Shown here piece after piece: positions 36,540 to 49,000 of a stretch of 64,000 nt of DNA; the first letter of the stretch is position 1, and every line of letters starts with the position of its first letter. The notes under the pieces were generated by a model. That model was not told the origin of the DNA. It was given only the letters and a program-made list of their open reading frames with translations, and made no database searches. Source of the stretch: Allolobophora icterica (lineage: Eukaryota > Annelida > Clitellata > Crassiclitellata > Lumbricidae); NCBI GenBank assembly GCA_963556255.1, contig OY744604.1, positions 74,518,736-74,582,735 on the forward strand. The letters run 5' to 3'. A program made the position numbers and the translations under genes.

Positions 36540-38157
36540 TATGTAGGTACACTCTTGTGTGTACCTACCACTCTTTTGATACCATACCCACCTATACCCA
36601 TTCTTAAATGTGTATAGGTGGGTTTATATATAAATCAATGTAGATATATATATAGACTGGGTGAAACCCATGCTTAAATTTTGTGTATCTAAATATACAC
36701 AAAATACGCCGTGTGAAAAAACCCGACATCAAGTGCAAACAGAATTTGTGCAATAGGCTACATGTTGGGATTACCCCCCAAAATGCACAAGATCGCATTC
36801 GTACGCGCGTTGAGACAGGTGCATTTATACCTGCTGCTTAAAATGCATAAAAATTAACTAAATTCTTGTGTAATATAATGTCATATAACTAAAGGCAATG
36901 TTGTATGATTCTACTAAAGACAAGCAATCTATTTGGCATGATGCATCACAATGCAACGTAAAGTTGTTGTGTAAATAGAAATCTCCGAAGTTTATCAGCA
37001 TCACACAATAGCCGCGTCCGATAGACCTGCTTAATAATATACAGATCTAATCTACTTTATTGACCTACAGAGCGCCTTTATTACAATGCATAAAGCAAAT
37101 TATGGTCGCTTTAAATGAAATTATAGTCAAACTAGCCATGTATTAAGAAAGTCAAGTCCGATAAGTCAGATAAACCGAAAGTGAAACTAAGATGGGTATG
37201 CAAGCTGAAACAATTGAGCGCGTTTTAGTTTTAGTTCTGAATGATACTGAAGAAGTGACCGAATGGAAAAAAAACTGTGCAGTTAGTTCCAAACTTTCGG
37301 ACAAGCGACTCGGAACGCCATAGAGTCAATACTGTTTTGGTGCGAGGCACAGCAAGACTGCAAGAGTCAGAGTATTAGGCCCCTATTTTATGGAGTTCAA
37401 TGTTTGATGGCATGAAAAGTAGGCTTAAGCTTGGAGTGGAGCTGATTTGACTGCAATGTTTTATGAACTACAAGACAGATTTTTACCTAGATCCCTTGCT
37501 TCGTGGTTAAGCCTCTGAGTAGTGAGTAGGTCTCTTGTGGAAGCGCTATAAAAATTTCCAGAATGAATGAATTAATGAATTTAGGTCTAGGCCTACTTTT
37601 CACTGTTCATTTGCTCATATATCTTTCCCAATGCTTTCACCCACTCTAAAACTTGCTAGAATTCGTTCAAATCTTAAGCTGTTGATAGGTTCTGATAACC
37701 AGGCAAAATTATTTCTCATAATAGATAATTCAACCTTGCCAAAGCGAGTTTCTTTCTAATAATTCAATTATGTATACAAGTACAGTCGTGTGGTTCTTCT
37801 TACTTATTACATTGTGGGATTTTATCAGTTGAGTGCATGAACTAATAACCGTGTTAAAGTCTGTATTACGGCCTACCTCATTACACTACACATTTCCAGA
37901 ACGTAATGACAGTTGGTTAAAATATTTACACTAGGCCTAGTGCTTGATCTTTTTTATATTAAATGTATGCCCGTTGGAAATATTACATTGACCTAATAAC
38001 TTAGCAGGATTATAAACTACAGCCGGAAACGTATCCTCATCGAAAGCCGTATAGGCAAATATAGGCCTAACATTCAAAAATCGCCTGCAATTAGCAGTCC
38101 ATTTCCTCATATAGGTTATTTAAAGCTGTTCAATTGAAACCATCGGATGATTTATTC
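36540..38157. other. Region between genes C and D (divergent starts)
   Basis: Genes C (-) and D (+) diverge from here, so both promoters should lie within it. A GTGGGTTTATATATAAATC stretch near 36620 is TATA-like. An exact ISRE core lies at 37177. A LINE-tail-like GAAGCGCTATAAAAATTTCC with AATGAATTAATGAAT follows at 37535-37580. No other gene seen. Confidence 0.4.
37177..37188 (+). promoter_or_regulatory. ISRE-like interferon-regulatory-factor site upstream of gene D
   Basis: GAAAGTGAAACT matches the GAAANNGAAACT consensus bound by IRF-family factors. It lies 970 bp upstream of the gene D start codon. One 12-mer can occur by chance, so this is a candidate only. Confidence 0.3.
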
Positions 38158-38215
38158 ATGCTACTTTACTTGATCATGATGTTAATAGTTTACATAATAT
38201 TCGTCTGTGAAACTG
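38158..38215 (+). CDS. Gene D exon 1: signal peptide
   Basis: Gene D is a three-Ig type I receptor. The 58-nt exon encodes MLLYLIMMLIVYIIFVCET, an uninterrupted hydrophobic leader, ending in phase 1 at an ACTG/GTGAGG donor. The six-exon model (38158-38215, 38920-39246, 39782-40117, 40761-41024, 42157-42291, 61144-61298) totals 1275 nt, 424 residues plus stop, with every junction in phase 1. A second in-frame ATG pair follows at codons 7-8. Confidence 0.7.
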
Positions 38216-38919
38216 GTGAGGAAAAAACTTTTATTAACATATTCTAGTAACATAATTCACTAATAATCGACGAAGCAGGTATTTTTGTCGGGTAATAAGC
38301 TTCTATTCTTGTACTATCGACTTCAATGTTAAGCATATGGAGCTAATTGAGCAACAGTTTGTCGCGCAGTGCTAATGTAATATGATTCTGAATCGTCATT
38401 TCTCTTTAGAAAACTCTGCCAACGGTGAACTTTGATCAGACAAGCTTACGAGGTGCAATAGCCACAAATCCCACACTAGTAGGCCTACATTCATGTCAAC
38501 AGCTCAATGCTGAAAGGGAACACGATTCCGATGGTCGAAGTATGAAGATCTGTTGCCAAGATTTGTCATTCTTAATCACGACTTTAACGTATTTATTCTA
38601 ATAATTAGGCATCGAGAGCAAACGTTCCAAGACGCTGTGTGCTTATTATGTTTTTTTTTGCTTCAGACAGGTGCAGCATCTTTCCGGCAATATCACGCTT
38701 TCAAACACTTTATCTGATCATAGTTACATAATGGAGCTGCTTCAAGTCTAAAATTGTTTTTAGTGGTGCAGTTTGAAAGTGACAGCTTAAACTGACATTG
38801 GTATTTATAAGGCTAATCTGACTATGCGGATTTGATTTGATGAGCTTTTACAGCTTTAAAGATGTGCATTATATTTATATCCGTCAACAATAATATTATG
38901 TTACATTCCTATTTCATAG

Positions 38920-39246
38920 CCACATGTGTGATACTCCAAGGGCCACACAACACGGCCACCGTAGTTGGAAGAGAGACGATGCTAACCTGTGAGCCGAGTT
39001 CTCAGGCTACCATATCCTGGTATTACACTTCTTTTGGAGCCAACAGTCTGACTATTATCAACCGCGGAGAAGCTGTAGAAGATGGTTTTCCAGGCGTTGA
39101 AGTGAAGGGTGGTATACCTGGTCAGCAGCTAGTGATACGTTATACTCAACCACATCATGCTGGCTCGTACAGGTGTACTGTATTTTGGAAAACATCACTC
39201 GATCGAATTGTCACTGAAAAAGCGTCTGCGATTCTTACAGTGCTAG
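38920..39246 (+). CDS. Gene D exon 2: V-type Ig domain
   Basis: This 327-nt phase 1-1 exon has acceptor ATTTCATAG and donor CTAG/GTCAGT. A textbook V-set: ETMLTCEPSS (B strand), TISWYYTS (C strand), QQLVIRYTQPHHAGSYRC (E-F with the A-G-x-Y-x-C motif) and KASAILTVL (G strand). The tryptophan and the disulphide pair are all present. Confidence 0.85.
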
Positions 39247-39781
39247 GTCAGTTTAGTGAACATAATCGTGCATTTAAGTGCATATTACACTTTGTGTTGA
39301 AGTCTTAATCTACTTAATCATTTATCACAGAAATTCAAACTGTGAAGTGTCATAAATATAACTTTGAAGCAAATGTACAGAATGTAAAATTTTTACAAAA
39401 TTAATCATTACGGAGAGCGAAAGGCGCTCGGAGGCTGTCGAAGTCTGAAACGTTGAACTTCTTTGCGCATTCTATGCATTATGCATTCTGTCAGTTCCTT
39501 AATGTTATTCAGGCCTAAAGTTAAGACGCACTTGTTTTAATTTACTTGCACAGCTTAGCCTAATTTCTTCTTTCTTTGACATATCGCATTCAGCAGGGAT
39601 TCTCTAACGGATTAATATTTTTGACTAGGGATTTCACTTGAAATAACATCGATTTGTGCCGTGTGAACTATGATGATGGCGCTATAGAAATCTCTAGATT
39701 AAGTTGACTTGACTGTTTGTTAGGCTATTGGATTCGTGCTTAATGTGACAAAATGGCAATGTTTGCACTCTTGTGTTTCAG

Positions 39782-40117
39782 ACTCCGATCCATTCTGTGC
39801 AATTAGAAACGCCTCAGTTAAAGTGTATGACTACATTGAGATGCGGTGTAGAGTCAACTTCACTGGCAACTGGACTCCGTTCATGGAATGGCAACAATTG
39901 GATGATAGAAGTGGAAGGGACAGACGATCTTTAAACGCCACAAATATTGAAACAAACTATAGTTTGACTTCGCAGCTGATTATTTTAGCAGAATACACTC
40001 AACATCCGTTGAGATACATGTGCAAGACTAACTTCACCCACAGGCAGTTGAACAACTCAGTCAGTAACGCGCCTGGGTATAATTACACTTGGAAATCACC
40101 AGCGGTCGAGGTACTTT
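39782..40117 (+). CDS. Gene D exon 3: second Ig-like domain
   Basis: This 336-nt phase 1-1 exon has acceptor TTGTGTTTCAG and donor CTTT/GTAAGT. It shows the paralogue-specific early cysteine (DPFCAIR), then EMRCRVNFTG, FMEWQQLDD and RYMCKTNFTH. At least five N-glycosylation sequons are present, so this domain is probably heavily glycosylated. Confidence 0.82.
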
Positions 40118-40494
40118 GTAAGTGGTTATGATGCAGATGATTTTGACTAAACGCGCTTTTCTTTTATGGCAAACGGCTGCCCTAATTTTTTAACTAATGA
40201 CCAAACGATTACCTTTCAAAACATTCTAGCGTAACGTGTCCGAAACAAAAACTTTTCATCAAACCATCGGCATTAACTTTGAATTGCTTTCTGTATCTTT
40301 CTCTTCTAAATTACAAATAGGTCTTTTTGATATATCCTGGATGACGCCCAGTTTTTCTGTCTGTCCACTTGTTTAATTTCCTCCCCTGCTTGTTTTGTTT
40401 TCACGTCGGTTTTATTTGACGGGTTCTTTTTATTCCTAACCATCTCTGTGGGTAAAGTTAGTCATGTGCTTGCCATCAAAACATGTTTTCTTCT

Positions 40495-40657
<163 letters not shown>

Positions 40658-40760
40658 TGGCTTTTGCTGAAGAAACATGCATGAGCGCTGTTATCGAATC
40701 AAGATATAATGCTATGAAAAAGGTCGCGTATTTTAGCCTTAAAATATTAAATATATTTAG

Positions 40761-41024
40761 ATGGACCAGCTAATATATCTGTATATCCGCTTGAGGACGA
40801 ATACCATCCGGGGGATGAGCTGACTTGTTCCGCTGCTTCAAACCCAGCTGCCGTTTATCAGTGGAAAGATGCAACTACATTGGACAAAGCCATCAACTCA
40901 GCAGAGTTGGTAATTAGTAACATGATGGTGCAGGAAAAGCCACATATCTTCATTTGCACGGCCAAAAATCCTGCAACGAACAAAGTGCTAAGAAAGGAAG
41001 TGCAGTTCCGAGTAAAGCAAAAGG
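40761..41024 (+). CDS. Gene D exon 4: third Ig-like domain
   Basis: This 264-nt phase 1-1 exon has acceptor AATATATTTAG and donor AAGG/GTGAGT. It encodes a C2/I-type Ig domain: ELTCSAASN (B strand), VYQWKD (C strand) and HIFICTAKN (F strand), with QFRVKQK as the G strand. It corresponds in position to gene C exon 4. Confidence 0.75.
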
Positions 41025-42156
41025 GTGAGTAGGCGCGTCCTGTTAAGATGAACGCTGAATCTCAGGCATTGTATCATCTACCTCTTCATACGATGAAACT
41101 TAGTCCTTAATAGGGCCTACTTCCTGATTACTTGTAATAAATATTATTTAAGCAAGAAGGTTAACAGTGAATGATGGTGTCAACAGGGATGTTATTAGCG
41201 ACAATGCTGGTAAAGTGCCGTGTGAGATCAGCTTGTGTATTGTCGTTAGCCTACTTATGTTGCACAGAGGTCCTTCATTACGATCTCAAAAGGGTTTCAT
41301 ATTTCTATTCTATTATTCGTATGCTTTGCATTTATGTTGTCATTCCGAATACGAATGTCTTTCGAGTTTTTCATAGTTTCATGCTATACTCTAATGCAAG
41401 CAAGAATGTTACGACTTCTAGAAGTCTTCTAAAGAGATTCGAAGAATAATAATCACATGATATGCCCAAAAGACAACCTTGGAATTAATCTGAATCCATC
41501 CCTATCCAACTAAATGCAGGTTACAGTTATTCTGGTTGACTACAGGACGACTACTTCGAAACGATTGAACTGAGTATCTAGCATATTCTCTGCATATCCT
41601 TCCTCTTCTGCTAACTCTGCTTACTTAAGTATAGGGCCTACACTCTCCTTAGGATGTACCCGTGGTCATACGGGGTCCATTTCCCATAAACCGTCCAACT
41701 GGATCTATGAGAGGTACCCCCGCACTAATAAGAACTACTTATAAATCTTTTCTAAGAATTCCATGCGACCACTCCCAAACCTTAGAGTCATGTTTGGTTT
41801 GCCTTAACTAATTATCGCACTCCTGGTAAAATCGAAACCCTTGGTTGGACGAGGCCTATAATTTACTTGAGGAAGTATTTAGTATGTTGGCCCATTGTTG
41901 GGGAATCCGAATTTTATTTGTCATCAACTTCGAACTTTCTAATAATAACGTGACCAAGCCTTATTTATGTAGTGTCTATTGTAGTGTACCACTCATAGAA
42001 AATTCGCAATTACTTCATTATTCACTTGAATCTATGCAATACTCATGTTACACGTGAGTCAAACACCGACATAAGCCTAATGTATGGAGAATATATTTTT
42101 TACTCATGTTTGCCTTTATTAGGCCTCCTTAGACTGGAAGTTGCCTTTTACTTTAG
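41025..42156. other. Gene D intron 4
   Basis: No further exon recognised. GAGTTTTTCATAG and CTTCTAGAAG are short local palindromes. Open frames here are hydrophobic and frameless with respect to the splice signals. Confidence 0.45.
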
Positions 42157-42291
42157 GCCTCGATACGGTGACCGTGGTTGAACTGAGCGGGATGCTGATA
42201 ATTGCCGTTCCTATCGTCATAGCGATTATCATCATCACAGCGCTGGCTGTGTTCAGCTACTCTGTACACGTTCAAAGGAAAACTAACAGAC
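42157..42291 (+). CDS. Gene D exon 5: transmembrane segment
   Basis: This 135-nt phase 1-1 exon has acceptor TTTTACTTTAG and donor AGAC/GTAAGT. It encodes a short stalk (LDTVTVVELSG), a long apolar span (MLIIAVPIVIAIIIITALAVF) and a basic inner edge (VQRKTNR). Phase and frame join directly to the tail exon at 61144, on the far side of the Polinton, giving an 18.85-kb intron. Confidence 0.78.
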
Positions 42292-42554
42292 GTAAGTTGA
42301 CATTTAATTAATTATGACAAGTGTACGGTTCTTTCAAGGCGTCATACAAGTAATGAGCTTCTCTTGAAGTGGCTCTTTATAAATTTGCGATTACAGTGTC
42401 GGTGGGAAGATGAGACGGCGAGGGAGAGGACTAGCCACCTGCCCTCATATGTTGAGGCTTAAAATGCGATTACAATCACGATTACACTTGCAGATACAAA
42501 AAACACCAAGGCATCATAATTGACAAATGAAAGCTAACGTAAAGAATAATCACG

Positions 42555-42873
42555 AGTAGATTAGAAGTGGGGTTTTGAGCGCAGGAGCTACAAAAAGCTG
42601 CTTGATATAAAGACTGCCTATACAGAAAAAGGGTCCACAGAGGCCTACAGGACCCACTGACCCTTATCAACGATCGGTTTCCAAGCAGTGTCTGTGGCTA
42701 TCGTGGCTTAGAAGTCTTTTGAATCATGGTGTTAAGTGGATCTTTGAAATCAGGCTGAATAGAAGTCCTTTGATATAAAGACCGTCTCTAAGCCAATTCG
42801 GCCAAAGCCAAAAAATAAGGATCATGGATTGCCTTAACACATCAAACCGCAAAAGTGTCGTTTGCTGCCGGCC
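42555..42873 (+). repeat. Polinton left terminal inverted repeat
   Basis: It matches the inverse of 60565-60877. About the first 185 bases look identical, followed by scattered substitutions and small indels up to the shared GCTGCCGGCC, where similarity stops. Confidence 0.95.
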
Positions 42874-43289
42874 TACCGGCCTAGTACATAAATGATAAAA
42901 CTGCATTTATGTAGCCCAAACGACTGTCCTATAATTTACATGGATAATTCAGGTTTATGACGGCAAGAGCTTTCCATACTGTTTGTGCTAACGCTGCATT
43001 AGGCTTAGCCTATGCCTCGTTTATAGATCCGGTTTCGACTGGCTTTTGGTTCAGAGGCTAATATGGCTTATAGCTTATAGCTTATAGCTTCATTTATTTA
43101 CTTCGAAACATTAACAACAATGCTTCGGTAAAAGATTAAATTTTCAACGTTTTTCTCGTAAGAGGCAAAGGATTTTCTCAGGATAGAGGAGACGGTGGCA
43201 AAGAGCTATAGTGAAGGTAAGTCTTTGTTCAGTTATCTACAGGGCATTATGCGTTGGATGAAAGGAAAACAGTTTGAACTAATGAATGT

Positions 43290-43576
43290 GTGGATGGATA
43301 GATGGATGGATGGATGGATGGATGGATAGATGGATGGATGGATAGATGGATGGATAGATGGATGGATAGATGGATGGATGGATGGATGGATGGATGGATA
43401 GATGGATGGATGGATGGATGGATGGATGGATGGATGGATGGATGGATGGAAGAATTGATAGATGGACTGATGGATGGATGGATGGATGGATGGATGGATG
43501 GATGGATGGATGGATGGATGGATGGATGGATGGATGGATGGATGGATGGATGGATGGATGGATGGATGGATGGATG
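43290..43576. repeat. (GATG)n satellite-like microsatellite
   Basis: About 285 bp of GATG tetranucleotides with occasional GATA variants and one AAGAATTG interruption at 43450. Met-Asp-Gly-Trp frames through it are artefacts. Confidence 0.97.
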
Positions 43577-44717
43577 ACTCGACAGGTCGAGATTTAAAAC
43601 CCTGTCAGATTTTTTTTAAATTTTTTTAGATTTCTACCACTAGTTGTAAACTGTCGGTGGGAAGATGAGACGGTGAGGGAGACGACTGGCCATCCACCAT
43701 CATATACGGAGGCTAAGAAAATTAAGTCGCTAATATTTAATATTCATGACTACCTTAAGGGACTGTTCTTATTTATCCGATTAGGCCTATATGTTTTACT
43801 GAATGAAAATCAGTTTCTGGAGTAGATTTATTGAAACCATTTAAATGTTTTTAAAACTAGGATTATATATGACATAGTCTCTACAAGGCAACCAATGTTG
43901 TTTCATTTATACAGCAGCGCTTGCGTTTCTGGCGGAAAAACCGCTCTATATTTAGGCTGGCTTAAGGGACTGCTCTGTTTTCTATATCCGCTTTATGCCT
44001 AGGCCTATAATTATATGTTTACCGAATGAATAGATTTATTGAAACCGTGTAAATATTTAAAATGTAGGCCCTAAATGCCTTTTAGTATCGACATAGTCTT
44101 TTTTTACTGGTTAATCAATGTTGTTTTCCTTATTTTACAATCATCGCTTGCTTTTGGTGCTAAAATCACCGCCGATAGGAATAAATTTTGTTGTTGCTTG
44201 AGCAGGTCAAAGTTCGCCAGCTGGAACAAAGGCCGCTGATTCAAGCTGGAGCCGGAAACAGGGCGTGTCTACAGGCGACGCGTGCGGACTGCCAGCCCTC
44301 GGGCTGTAGGCTGTGTTTTCCTACGGCTCTGCGCAGAATAGGGTGGCCCAGAAATATTGCGTATTTTTCATATAGCCTATTGGCTTTGTTAAACTGATTT
44401 TTCTCCCGAAGCAGCAGATATTTTTTAGGCCACCCTAACGTTTTGTATAACCATCTGCTCCTAAGATTGTGGGCTACAGCCTACAACCATTGATTAAGCG
44501 TATTGAGTCAGTGTTTTGGATTTTTTCAGGTTTTCAGGTTCTGGACACATCAAGCCTGTGTTTCAAACGTGTTAATTTTTTAAATTAAGACTGAGTAATA
44601 CAAAATAGAATTTATTTAGCACCAGGGCGAGTCTTGACCCAGACATTCAAGTTTAACTATTGGGCAGACTCGAATATATGGCTTCACGAAAACAAAGACC
44701 ATGAAAAATATTTATAG

Positions 44718-44923
44718 TACAATGACGTCACATCTATAAATAACCCTGACGTATCGTGTCTCCCTCTGACATTCCAAAGTAAAGTTGAGATTTACATTGA
44801 AATGCGACCTCGTTGAACAGCCCCAGAAAAGATCATTATAATACAATGACGTCACATCTATAAATAACCCTGACGTATCGTGTCTCCCTCTGACATTCCA
44901 AAGTAAAGTTGAGATTTACATTG
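44718..44923 (+). promoter_or_regulatory. Duplicated 82-bp module with CRE and TATA-like sites
   Basis: Bases 44718-44799 and 44842-44923 are identical. Each copy has the full CRE palindrome TGACGTCA (44723, 44847), four bases later TATAAATA (44735, 44859), and a second half-site TGACGTAT. A CREB/ATF-type site at this distance from a TATA-like box suggests a promoter or enhancer for the element's left arm, but no start of transcription can be seen. Confidence 0.45.
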
Positions 44924-45087
44924 GAAGGTGGTTTCGTAGCAAGCTGTTTTCAGAAACGTGTTACGTTTAAACCAAGACTGTTTTTTTACAGCCGGTCTTT
45001 ACTAGAGGGAATTTATACAGCACCATGGTCAATTTTATATGGCTGTCAGCTTTCTATAGATAAAGGATACATTGGACAAGCCGCTCT

Positions 45088-45262
45088 GTTGAACTTCTAT
45101 AGCACCAAAAGTGATCGCAAAAAAACCCCCCAGCTTATTCACAGGTGCTTAGTCAAGTCAGTCATACGGTTCAGTGTAATAGTACTCTGGAGATTTCTAT
45201 AGCGCACAAAAGGCGAAGTCGTGCAGCCTATTCACAAGCGCTCAGTAAAATCATAATCGATA
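45088..45262 (-). repeat. Two inverted LINE 3' tails inside the Polinton
   Basis: CTTCTATAGCACCAAAAGTG...CTTATTCACAGGTGCTTAGT and TTTCTATAGCGCACAAAAGG...CCTATTCACAAGCGCTCAGT are inverse copies of the 5395-5470 LINE tail. Confidence 0.55.
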
Positions 45263-45524
45263 GGTGGGGATCAAAAAATCCAAATGCTTCAATGAGTCGG
45301 ACAGTTTTAAGGGAAGAGGAAGAATCGAAATCGAGACATCGTTTTGGCCAATCCATAAATGAAAAATATATGCTTTAAAAATAAAGGCTAGCCAGCTGAG
45401 CCGCTGTAGGCCGTTTTTACTGCCAACCTAAACCCTTTGGATATTAATCTATTGCTTTGACTAACTATTTGATAAACCAATTAGATAAAGTTTTATATTG
45501 GGTATATATAATTATCTATCAAAA

Positions 45525-45797
45525 ATGAAGGGCAGAAATCTTTGTGCGTGGTTGGTAATTGGGACAAGAGACATATGTGGTAATAGCTGCCTAGGAGTTT
45601 ATTGCAAACTTCACTTATTAAGACTGAGAAAGGGTGGTGGTACGCAGCCGTGTATAGGATGTGGAAAGGCGGTGAAAAATAAAATAGGTCTTTGCCTGGG
45701 TTGTGGCTACAAGGCTGCTAGACTGAAAAAGTTGCGAGATGAAAGCATCTTTCAAGACGAATGTAAGCGTCTGACTGTAATTGAATATCAGGTATAA
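45525..45797 (+). CDS. Small Cys-rich (zinc-binding) protein
   Basis: 90 residues starting at ATG 45525; an upstream in-frame TTG is not needed. Two metal-site candidates are visible: a C-x4-C-x4-C-x2-H cluster near residues 19-32 (ICGNSCLGVYCKLH) and a later pair of CIGC and CLGC knuckles forming a zinc ribbon. The N-terminal half resembles small C3H modules common in large DNA viruses. It lies upstream of polB in the same direction, after a TATA-like GGTATATATAATTATC. The role is unknown; DNA or protein binding is a guess. Confidence 0.7.
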   Translation: MKGRNLCAWLVIGTRDICGNSCLGVYCKLHLLRLRKGGGTQPCIGCGKAVKNKIGLCLGCGYKAARLKKLRDESIFQDECKRLTVIEYQV

Positions 45798-46070
45798 AAA
45801 TAAATAAATAATTAAAATTCACGAATTTTTTAAAATATTAGTATAAATAACTTCTGATTATAGTAGTGGTATAAATAACTTCTGACTATATATTCTCTAC
45901 GGTTGAAGATGCCTGGCCAAAATTGAATATAGGCTATTATTATCTGCGGTTGGAGACGCCAGACCATAATTTAATATCAGGTAAAAATAAATAATTAAAA
46001 TTAACAAATTTTTTAAATGTATTAGTATAAATAACTTCCGACTATAGTATTAGTAGTAATAACTTCTGAG
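45797..46070. repeat. Direct repeats upstream of polB
   Basis: A ~70-bp unit (AATTAAAATTMACRAATTTTTTAAA then TATTAGTATAAATAACTTC) occurs at about 45808-45870 and 45990-46050, and its TATAAATAACTTC core also at about 45871. The arrangement in front of polB suggests promoter elements, unproven. Confidence 0.5.
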
Positions 46071-46088
46071 GTATACTATTGACAATGG

Positions 46089-49000
46089 ATGAGACTGATA
46101 TTACCATGGATTAGTGTCAAACAATTTATAACTATGGCATTGTCTACGAATGAAAAAATTGAACAATTGTTAGACGAACCTATCCCAGATGCAGTCAAAA
46201 GACGCTTATTACAACCACTGCTTCCAAGGCCAATTCCTCCAGTGCGTAAGCGCAGAGGGTTAAAACGTAAGGCCCTTCTGGCACAATTCGACCCACTCCT
46301 ACTTAAGAAGGATAGAGGTGGACCACCACCCTTTCTAGTGTACAGAGAGCTCGCCAATCAGCATCTGAGAGACTTCCGTGCAGAAGTACCTCTTAACCAC
46401 AGGCTGGAAGGAGATGCGTTGGCTTTCTTGAGTGCAATGGAGCAGAATATTGAGGCGCAACTCAACGAAGAGCTCTTGAAAAATGGCGGTTTTAAATACT
46501 CTCAAGTGTTGACTGTTGATTTGGAAAAGTTGGCACCGACCGTTGATAATGTGTATGGTGGCAACACGCCCCCCGGCATCATTACCAATACCGCCTACTT
46601 TCGAAGCACAGCAGCACCAATTACCAATGCAGGTAAAGTCCAAGGGGCTATACGGAAGGCCAAGGCCGAAGTACTACAACTCCTCGAGGAGTATACCAAT
46701 GAGGGATCGGGGTGGAGAGTGAAGCGGGTCGTGGCGCTAGACCTCAGTTTTGCAAGATATAAGCCTTTCCGAGGTAAGAGCTACTTTCCAACACCCAAGT
46801 ACATACCCCCTCGCACGGTTATTAATGTAAAGAATGACGATAACCGATGCTTTGAGTGGGCCATTTTAAGTGCCATGTATCCAGTAGAAAAGGACCCTCA
46901 ACGCCCAACTAAGTATCGTACACACCTCCAGGAGCTAAACTTCGACGGTATAGAATTTCCAGTGAAGGTCACAGATATCGGCAAGTTCGAACGTCAGAAC
47001 CCTATGGTGTCCGTTTCGGTCTTCGGATGGAATGAAGGGCTGTATCCAATCCATGTCTCAACAGAGACTAGAGTTCACAATATTGATCTTCTACTGTTGG
47101 CCAGCGACGTAAACGCAAACGCAAATGAAATTCATTTGCAGGCTCATTTGCAGACTTTTCCTTTACAGAATTATCACTATGTCTGGATCAAGGACTTGGC
47201 CCGAATGCTGTACAAAAACAGCGATCATAAAGAGCGAAAGCACCCATGTCGCCGCTGCCTACACATATTCTGTAGACAAGACTTGCTGGATGCTCATGTC
47301 AAAGATTGTCAGGGTATTAGTGAGAAGCCTCAGAGAATTGAGATGCCAAAAGAGGATGAAAATATCCTCAAATTCCAGAACCATCACAAACAGATGCGCA
47401 CTCCGTATATCGTTTACGCAGACTTCGAGGCGTTGAACGTGCCAGTCATCAATGCGGCCATGAACCCTAACGAGAGCAATACAAGACAGATAGCTGAGCA
47501 GAAACCATGTAGTTTTTGTTATATAGTAGTTCGATGCGATGGCCGCACCAAGAAACCAGTTCTATATCGTGGAGAGAACGCCGTGCCAGAGTTCCTGCAA
47601 CGACTACAAGGCGAGCTAGCCACTATCAAGCAAAGGCTGGCCACCCCAGCTAAGATGGTTATGTCAGCGGCCGATCGCCAATCATTCCGCGAGGCTAACG
47701 AATGTCATATCTGCGGAGAAGCGCTCGAAGAGGATAGAGTTCGCGACCACTGTCACATTACTGGTAAGTACCGAGGTGCTGCTCATAACGCCTGCAACCT
47801 CAAGCTTCGAATATATCCAGATAAGTGCAAGGTACCAGTGGTCTTCCACAATCTACGAGGTTACGACAGCCACCTCATAATGCAAGCGATAGGCAGCTGT
47901 GAGGCCGCACAGGATGAGGAAACTGATATTAACTGCATCCCAAACAATATGGAGAAATACATGACATTCAACATAGGACAACTGCAGTTCATCGATAGTC
48001 TCCAGTTTCTAAACAGCTCGTTAGATAAACTATCAGGAAATCTGTCGCTAGAGGATCTCAAAGTCACAACGGCGTATATAAAGGAAAATTTCGTTCATAA
48101 CGAACGGTTAAAATTAGATCTGTTGAGGCGAAAGGGCGTTTATTGTTACGAATACATCCATGATTACCACCGCTTCGAAGAAGATCGACTTCCACCCAAA
48201 GAAGCGTTCTACAGCAGGCTCTCCCGAGAGAACATTTCTGATGCGGATTATGAACACGCCCAACGAGTATGGAATGAATTCGATTGTAAAACTCTGGGCG
48301 ACTATCATGACTTGTATCTCCGTACGGATGTACTCCTACTAGCCGATGTATTCGAGACCTTCAGATCCACATCGATGAAGCACTACAGTCTGGACCCGGC
48401 TAACTACTTTAGCCTACCAGGAATGGCTTGGGACGCTTTGTTGAAAAAGACGAAGATCGAACTCGAACTTTTAACCGATATAGATATGCATTTGTTCGTA
48501 GAGAAAGGTCTCCGAGGTGGAATCTCGATGGTATCTAAGCGCTTCGCAAAAGCCAACAACCCACAATGCCCCGACTACGATACCACGAAGCCAGACAACT
48601 GGATCATGTATCTCGACGCGAATAATCTTTACGGCTGGGCGATGCAACAGCCACTGCCAGTTGGAGGATTTAGCTGGGAAAGTCCAACTCTCGATGAAGT
48701 GTTGGAAACTCCAGATGACGCGCCCGAAGGCTTCCTACTTGAAGTCGATCTCGGGTACCCGGAGCACCTCCACGAATCACATAGCGACTATCCCTTAGCA
48801 CCGGAGACCCTGACAGTCCAAGAGGAGTGGTTGAGTGACTATCAGAATGTGCTTATGAACGAGTTGGGAGGCAAGTTCACAAAGCATGTGAAGTTAGTAC
48901 CAAGCCTACGACCTAAGGAGCGGTATGTGGTCCATTATAGAAATCTCAAACTCTACCACTCGTTAGGGCTACGAGTTTCTAAAATTCATCGTGTCATTAA

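Larger units (their letters stand above)
42874..45490. other. Polinton left arm, non-coding, with host-type repeats
   Basis: 2.6 kb without a supportable gene. It holds GGCCTA-rich host-like DNA, a GATG satellite (43290-43576), a CGGTGGGAAGATGAGACGG repeat at 43650 that also occurs just outside the element at 42398, an exact 82-bp duplication (44718, 44842) and two inverted LINE tails (45088-45262). This suggests that host repeats were inserted into or captured by the element. Confidence 0.6.

Noticed and set aside
43302..43597. Repetitive Met-Asp-Gly-Trp protein
   Set aside because: Reading of a GATG tetranucleotide repeat without start context or flanking coding sequence.
44909..45202. 97-residue frame in the Polinton left arm
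   Set aside because: Starts at TTG, crosses the 82-bp duplication and a LINE tail, and shows no domain.
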